A stretch of DNA of 64,000 bases from Leptodactylus fallax (taxonomy: Eukaryota; Chordata; Amphibia; Anura; Leptodactylidae), in the NCBI GenBank assembly GCA_947044405.1, contig CAMRHE010000157.1, forward strand, positions 3,486,501 to 3,550,500. The letters run 5' to 3'. Both the position numbers and the translations under genes were made by a program. Under the pieces are notes generated by a model. That model had not been told where the DNA came from. It made no database searches and worked only from the letters and a program-made list of their open reading frames with translations. The stretch's first letter is position 1, and each line of letters begins with the position of its first letter. Of the stretch, positions 61,393 to 64,000 are shown in pieces.

Positions 61393-62951
61393 CAAGGGCA
61401 TCTCAATAAATTAGAATATCATCAAAAAGTAATATATTTTTTTTCGTAATTCAATTAAAAAAGTGAAACACATATATTATATTGAGTCATTACAAACAGA
61501 GTGAACTTTTTGAAGTGTTTATTTATGTTAATGTTGATGATTATGGCTTACAGTCAAGGAAACCCTAAAAGTCATTATCTCAGAAAATTAGAGTATTAAA
61601 TAAGACCAACTGTAAAAAAAATATTCAACACAGAAATGTTGGCCAAATGAAAAGTATGTACAGTAAATGCACTCAATACTTGGTCGGGGCTCCTTTTGCA
61701 TGAATGACTTCATCAATGCAGTGTGGCATGGAGGCGATCAGCCTGTGGCACTGCAGAGGTGTTATGGAAGCCCAGGTTGCTTCGATAGCAGCCTTCAGCT
61801 CGTCTGCATTGTTGGGTCTGGTGTCTCTCATCTTCCTCTTGACAATACCCCATAGATTCTCTATGGGGTTAAGGTCAGGTGAATTTGCTGGCCAATCAAG
61901 CACAGTGATACTGTGGTTATTAAACCAGGTATTGGTACTTTTGGCAGTGTGGACAGGTGCCAAGTCCTGTTGGAAAATGAAAATTCCATCCCCAAAAAGC
62001 TTGTCAGCAGAGGGATGCATGAAGTGCTCTAGAATTTTGGCAGACGGCTGCGCTGACTTTGGTCTTGATAAAACACAGTGGACCTACACCAGCAGATGAC
62101 ATGGCTCCCCAAACCATCACTGATTGTGGAAACTTCACACTAGACCTAAAGCAGCTTGGATTGTGTGCCTCTCCACTCTTCCTCCAGACTCTGGGATCTT
62201 GATTTCCAAATGAAATGCAAAATTTACATTCATCTGAACACAACACCTTTGACCACTCAGCAACAGTCCAGTTCTTTCTCTCCTTGGCCCAGGTAAGACG
62301 CTTCTGGCATTGTCTATTGGTCATGAGTGGCTTGACACATGGAATGCGACACTTGTAGCCCATGTCCTGGATACGTCCGTGTGCGGTGGCTCTTGAAGCA
62401 CTGACTCCAGCAGCAGTCCACTCCTTGTGAATCTCCCCCAAATTTTTGAATGGCCTTTTTTAACAATCCTATCAAGGCTATGGTTATCCCGGTTGCTTGT
62501 GCACCTTTTTCTACCACACTTTTTCCTTCCACTCAACTTTCCATTAATATGCTTTGATACAGCACTCTGAACAGTCAGCTTCTTTAGCAATGACCTTTTG
62601 TGGCTTACCCTCCTTGTGGAGTGTATCATTGACTGCCTTCTAGACATCTGTCAAGTCAGCAGTCTTCCCCATGATTGTGTCACCTACTGAACGAGACTAA
62701 GGGACCTTTTTAAATGATTAGGAAGCCTTTGCAGGTGTTTTGGGTTAATTATTCTAATTTTCTGAGATAATGACGTTTGGGTTTTCCTTGGCTGTAAGCC
62801 ATAATCATCAATATTAACATAAATAAACACTTGAAAAAGTTCACTCTCTTTGTAATGACTCAATATAATATACGTGTTTCACTTTTTCAATTGAATTACT
62901 AAAAAAAAAAATAACTTTTTGATGATATTCTAATTTATTGAGATGCATATG
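61393..62951 (-). mobile_element. Tc1-like transposon, family 5, decayed
   Basis: Left CAAGGGCATCTCAATAAATT after TA 61391-61392. Right AATTTATTGAGATGCATATG, whose last bases have diverged so the right flank is approximate. Inverted repeats are about 210 bp with an inner ATCTCAGAAAATTAGA repeat (about 61578 and 62755). Transposase on the minus strand. Confidence 0.85.
61673..62647 (-). pseudogene. Tc1-like DDE transposase, several frameshifts (family 5)
   Basis: The N-terminal piece (62647 to about 62440) holds a helical region and KCGRKRCTSNRDNHSLDRIV. The central piece (62441-62004) has WAKERKNWTVAEWSKVLCSDECKF, the first catalytic Asp inside SDE, and VMVWGAMSSAGVGPL. The last piece (62020-61673) has FQQDLAPVHTAKS (second Asp), [14 protein letters not shown] (Glu) and ends HAKGAPTKY. 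The DLAPVHTA variant instead of DNDPKHT sets this family apart from the others here. At least two frame breaks. Confidence 0.85.
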
Positions 62952-62954
62952 GCA

Positions 62955-63230
62955 CACTTATTGTATCATTTTGGCTTCTATCTGTACTGACCTGTAGGTG
63001 TAATATGCAGTTTTTGTATTGGCAGCATATTAAGCTGACAGATCTGCTTTAAATAAATTTCTGTAAAATCTGCCTACTGTCTAATATGTGTGAGAGACTC
63101 CTGATTCTCCCTGATGGGAGATGTTCGGGAAAAGAAGGATTGGGCGTATTAGATTTCACCATGCTGGATCATTTGTTCCCATAGGGCATGCCATAGTTGT
63201 TAAAAAAAAAAAAGATGCATGCTTAGCTTA
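62955..63230. other. No gene recognised
   Basis: Non-coding, short A-run near 63201. Confidence 0.4.
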
Positions 63231-63482
63231 GTTAAAGGAGTATTCTCATCTCAGTATTTATGGCTATATCCATTGGATATACCATAAATAGCTGATGCAC
63301 GACTGTCCCACTATAAGTCAGCTATTTACGTAACTCCTGTTTAAGTGTATGGAGAGACACATGCTTGCACCACCCTTCAGCATATACTTGTATGGACAGA
63401 TGGAACCTGATCTCGAGACAGATGCAGAGTCCAGAGGTGGCATGGCTATGCATGGGTTGAGATGGGATTACTGCTTAAAGGA
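63231..63482. mobile_element. TTAA-like MITE
   Basis: Left TTAAAGGAGTATTCTCATCTCA, right TTGAGATGGGATTACTGCTTAAAGG. Interior palindrome ATATCCATTGGATAT and TATTTATGG/CCATAAATA. Confidence 0.55.
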
Positions 63483-64000
63483 TGTATGCTAATAGTGAAG
63501 TGCACTAAAATACTTTAGCTGTCAGCCCAACGTATGGTCAGCTCAAGTCCTTGCCATCGCTACACAGTAATATGAAGCATTATTTGATGCCAATTAATGG
63601 GCTGCTTCATTTATAGGGAGGACAGACAGGGTTGCAAGCCGGCATACCTGTATAATACTTTTATATGCTCCAACAAGGTATATAAAACAGATGGTTTATG
63701 AACTATTATTCATAGAATGAATCTATCGGGTGTGAGGGAGTGACTGTGAAATTACAGTCTATGAAGCTTCTGAAGACTCCTATTTCTTGGGACAATCACT
63801 CTATTTTGTTCTGCAGTTTAAACTTTAAAAGGCAAAGAAAATCTAAAAGACGCTGAAGTTCAGGCAACAATTGTCTTTGTTCGATAGCCAGAGGAGTCCG
63901 AAACTGGCTTATATAGAGTTACATTTCATGGCTAATTCCTCTAGTTTGCTTCATTCTGAACTGCAACATTTGAAGCTACAGTATAAAACTACTATGATAT
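63483..64000. other. No gene recognised
   Basis: Non-coding to the window end. Confidence 0.4.

Overview
ORGANISM. This is gene-poor, AT-rich vertebrate DNA, most likely from a frog. The grounds are the abundance of Tc1-like DNA transposons with long inverted ends, many TTAA-flanked fold-back MITEs, L1/Tx1-like, L2-like and other LINE relics, a tRNA-headed SINE, a Ty3/gypsy-like LTR remnant and decay at CpG sites. A fish is less likely. There is no prokaryotic gene organisation, CRISPR array, operon or rRNA/tRNA gene. LAYOUT. 1-45 is the cut end of a Tc1-like element. 0.1-12 kb holds nested MITEs, a 31-bp minisatellite (7.6-8.06 kb) and a possible terminal exon of an unidentified host gene (9667-9795, +). 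13.2-21.0 kb holds three Tc1 elements: two near-identical copies of one family in the same orientation (13267-14901 and 19393-21028), with a different family (16556-18160) between them. 22-29.3 kb is rich in MITEs and has a second minisatellite (27.43-27.93 kb) and a duplicated fold-back element carrying a perfect TGACGTCA core. 30-41.6 kb holds MITEs, a SINE, LINE relics and a 77-codon minus-strand ORF with a faint ML-domain (MD-1/MD-2) look. 42156-43757 is the best-preserved element, a Tc1 transposon with an uninterrupted 340-codon transposase and complete D-D-E triad. 45.4-47.5 kb is a broken Ty3/gypsy-like element with two LTR copies side by side. 49-55 kb holds nested MITEs, a third 31-bp minisatellite and LINE/SINE relics. 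55.3-63 kb holds three more Tc1-type loci: 55586-57214 (nonsense codon and frameshift), 59223-60817 (two inverted 3' halves joined around a duplicated flank) and 61393-62951 (decayed). HOW IT WORKS TOGETHER. Nearly everything recognisable is a mobile element. The only plausible active protein source is the 42.5 kb transposase; its relatives here (edge copy and 16556-18160) keep matching inverted ends and could be substrates for it. The TTAA MITEs encode nothing and would need enzymes from elsewhere. Most element boundaries, except the TA-flanked Tc1 copies and TTAA-flanked MITEs, are approximate because they were read by eye.
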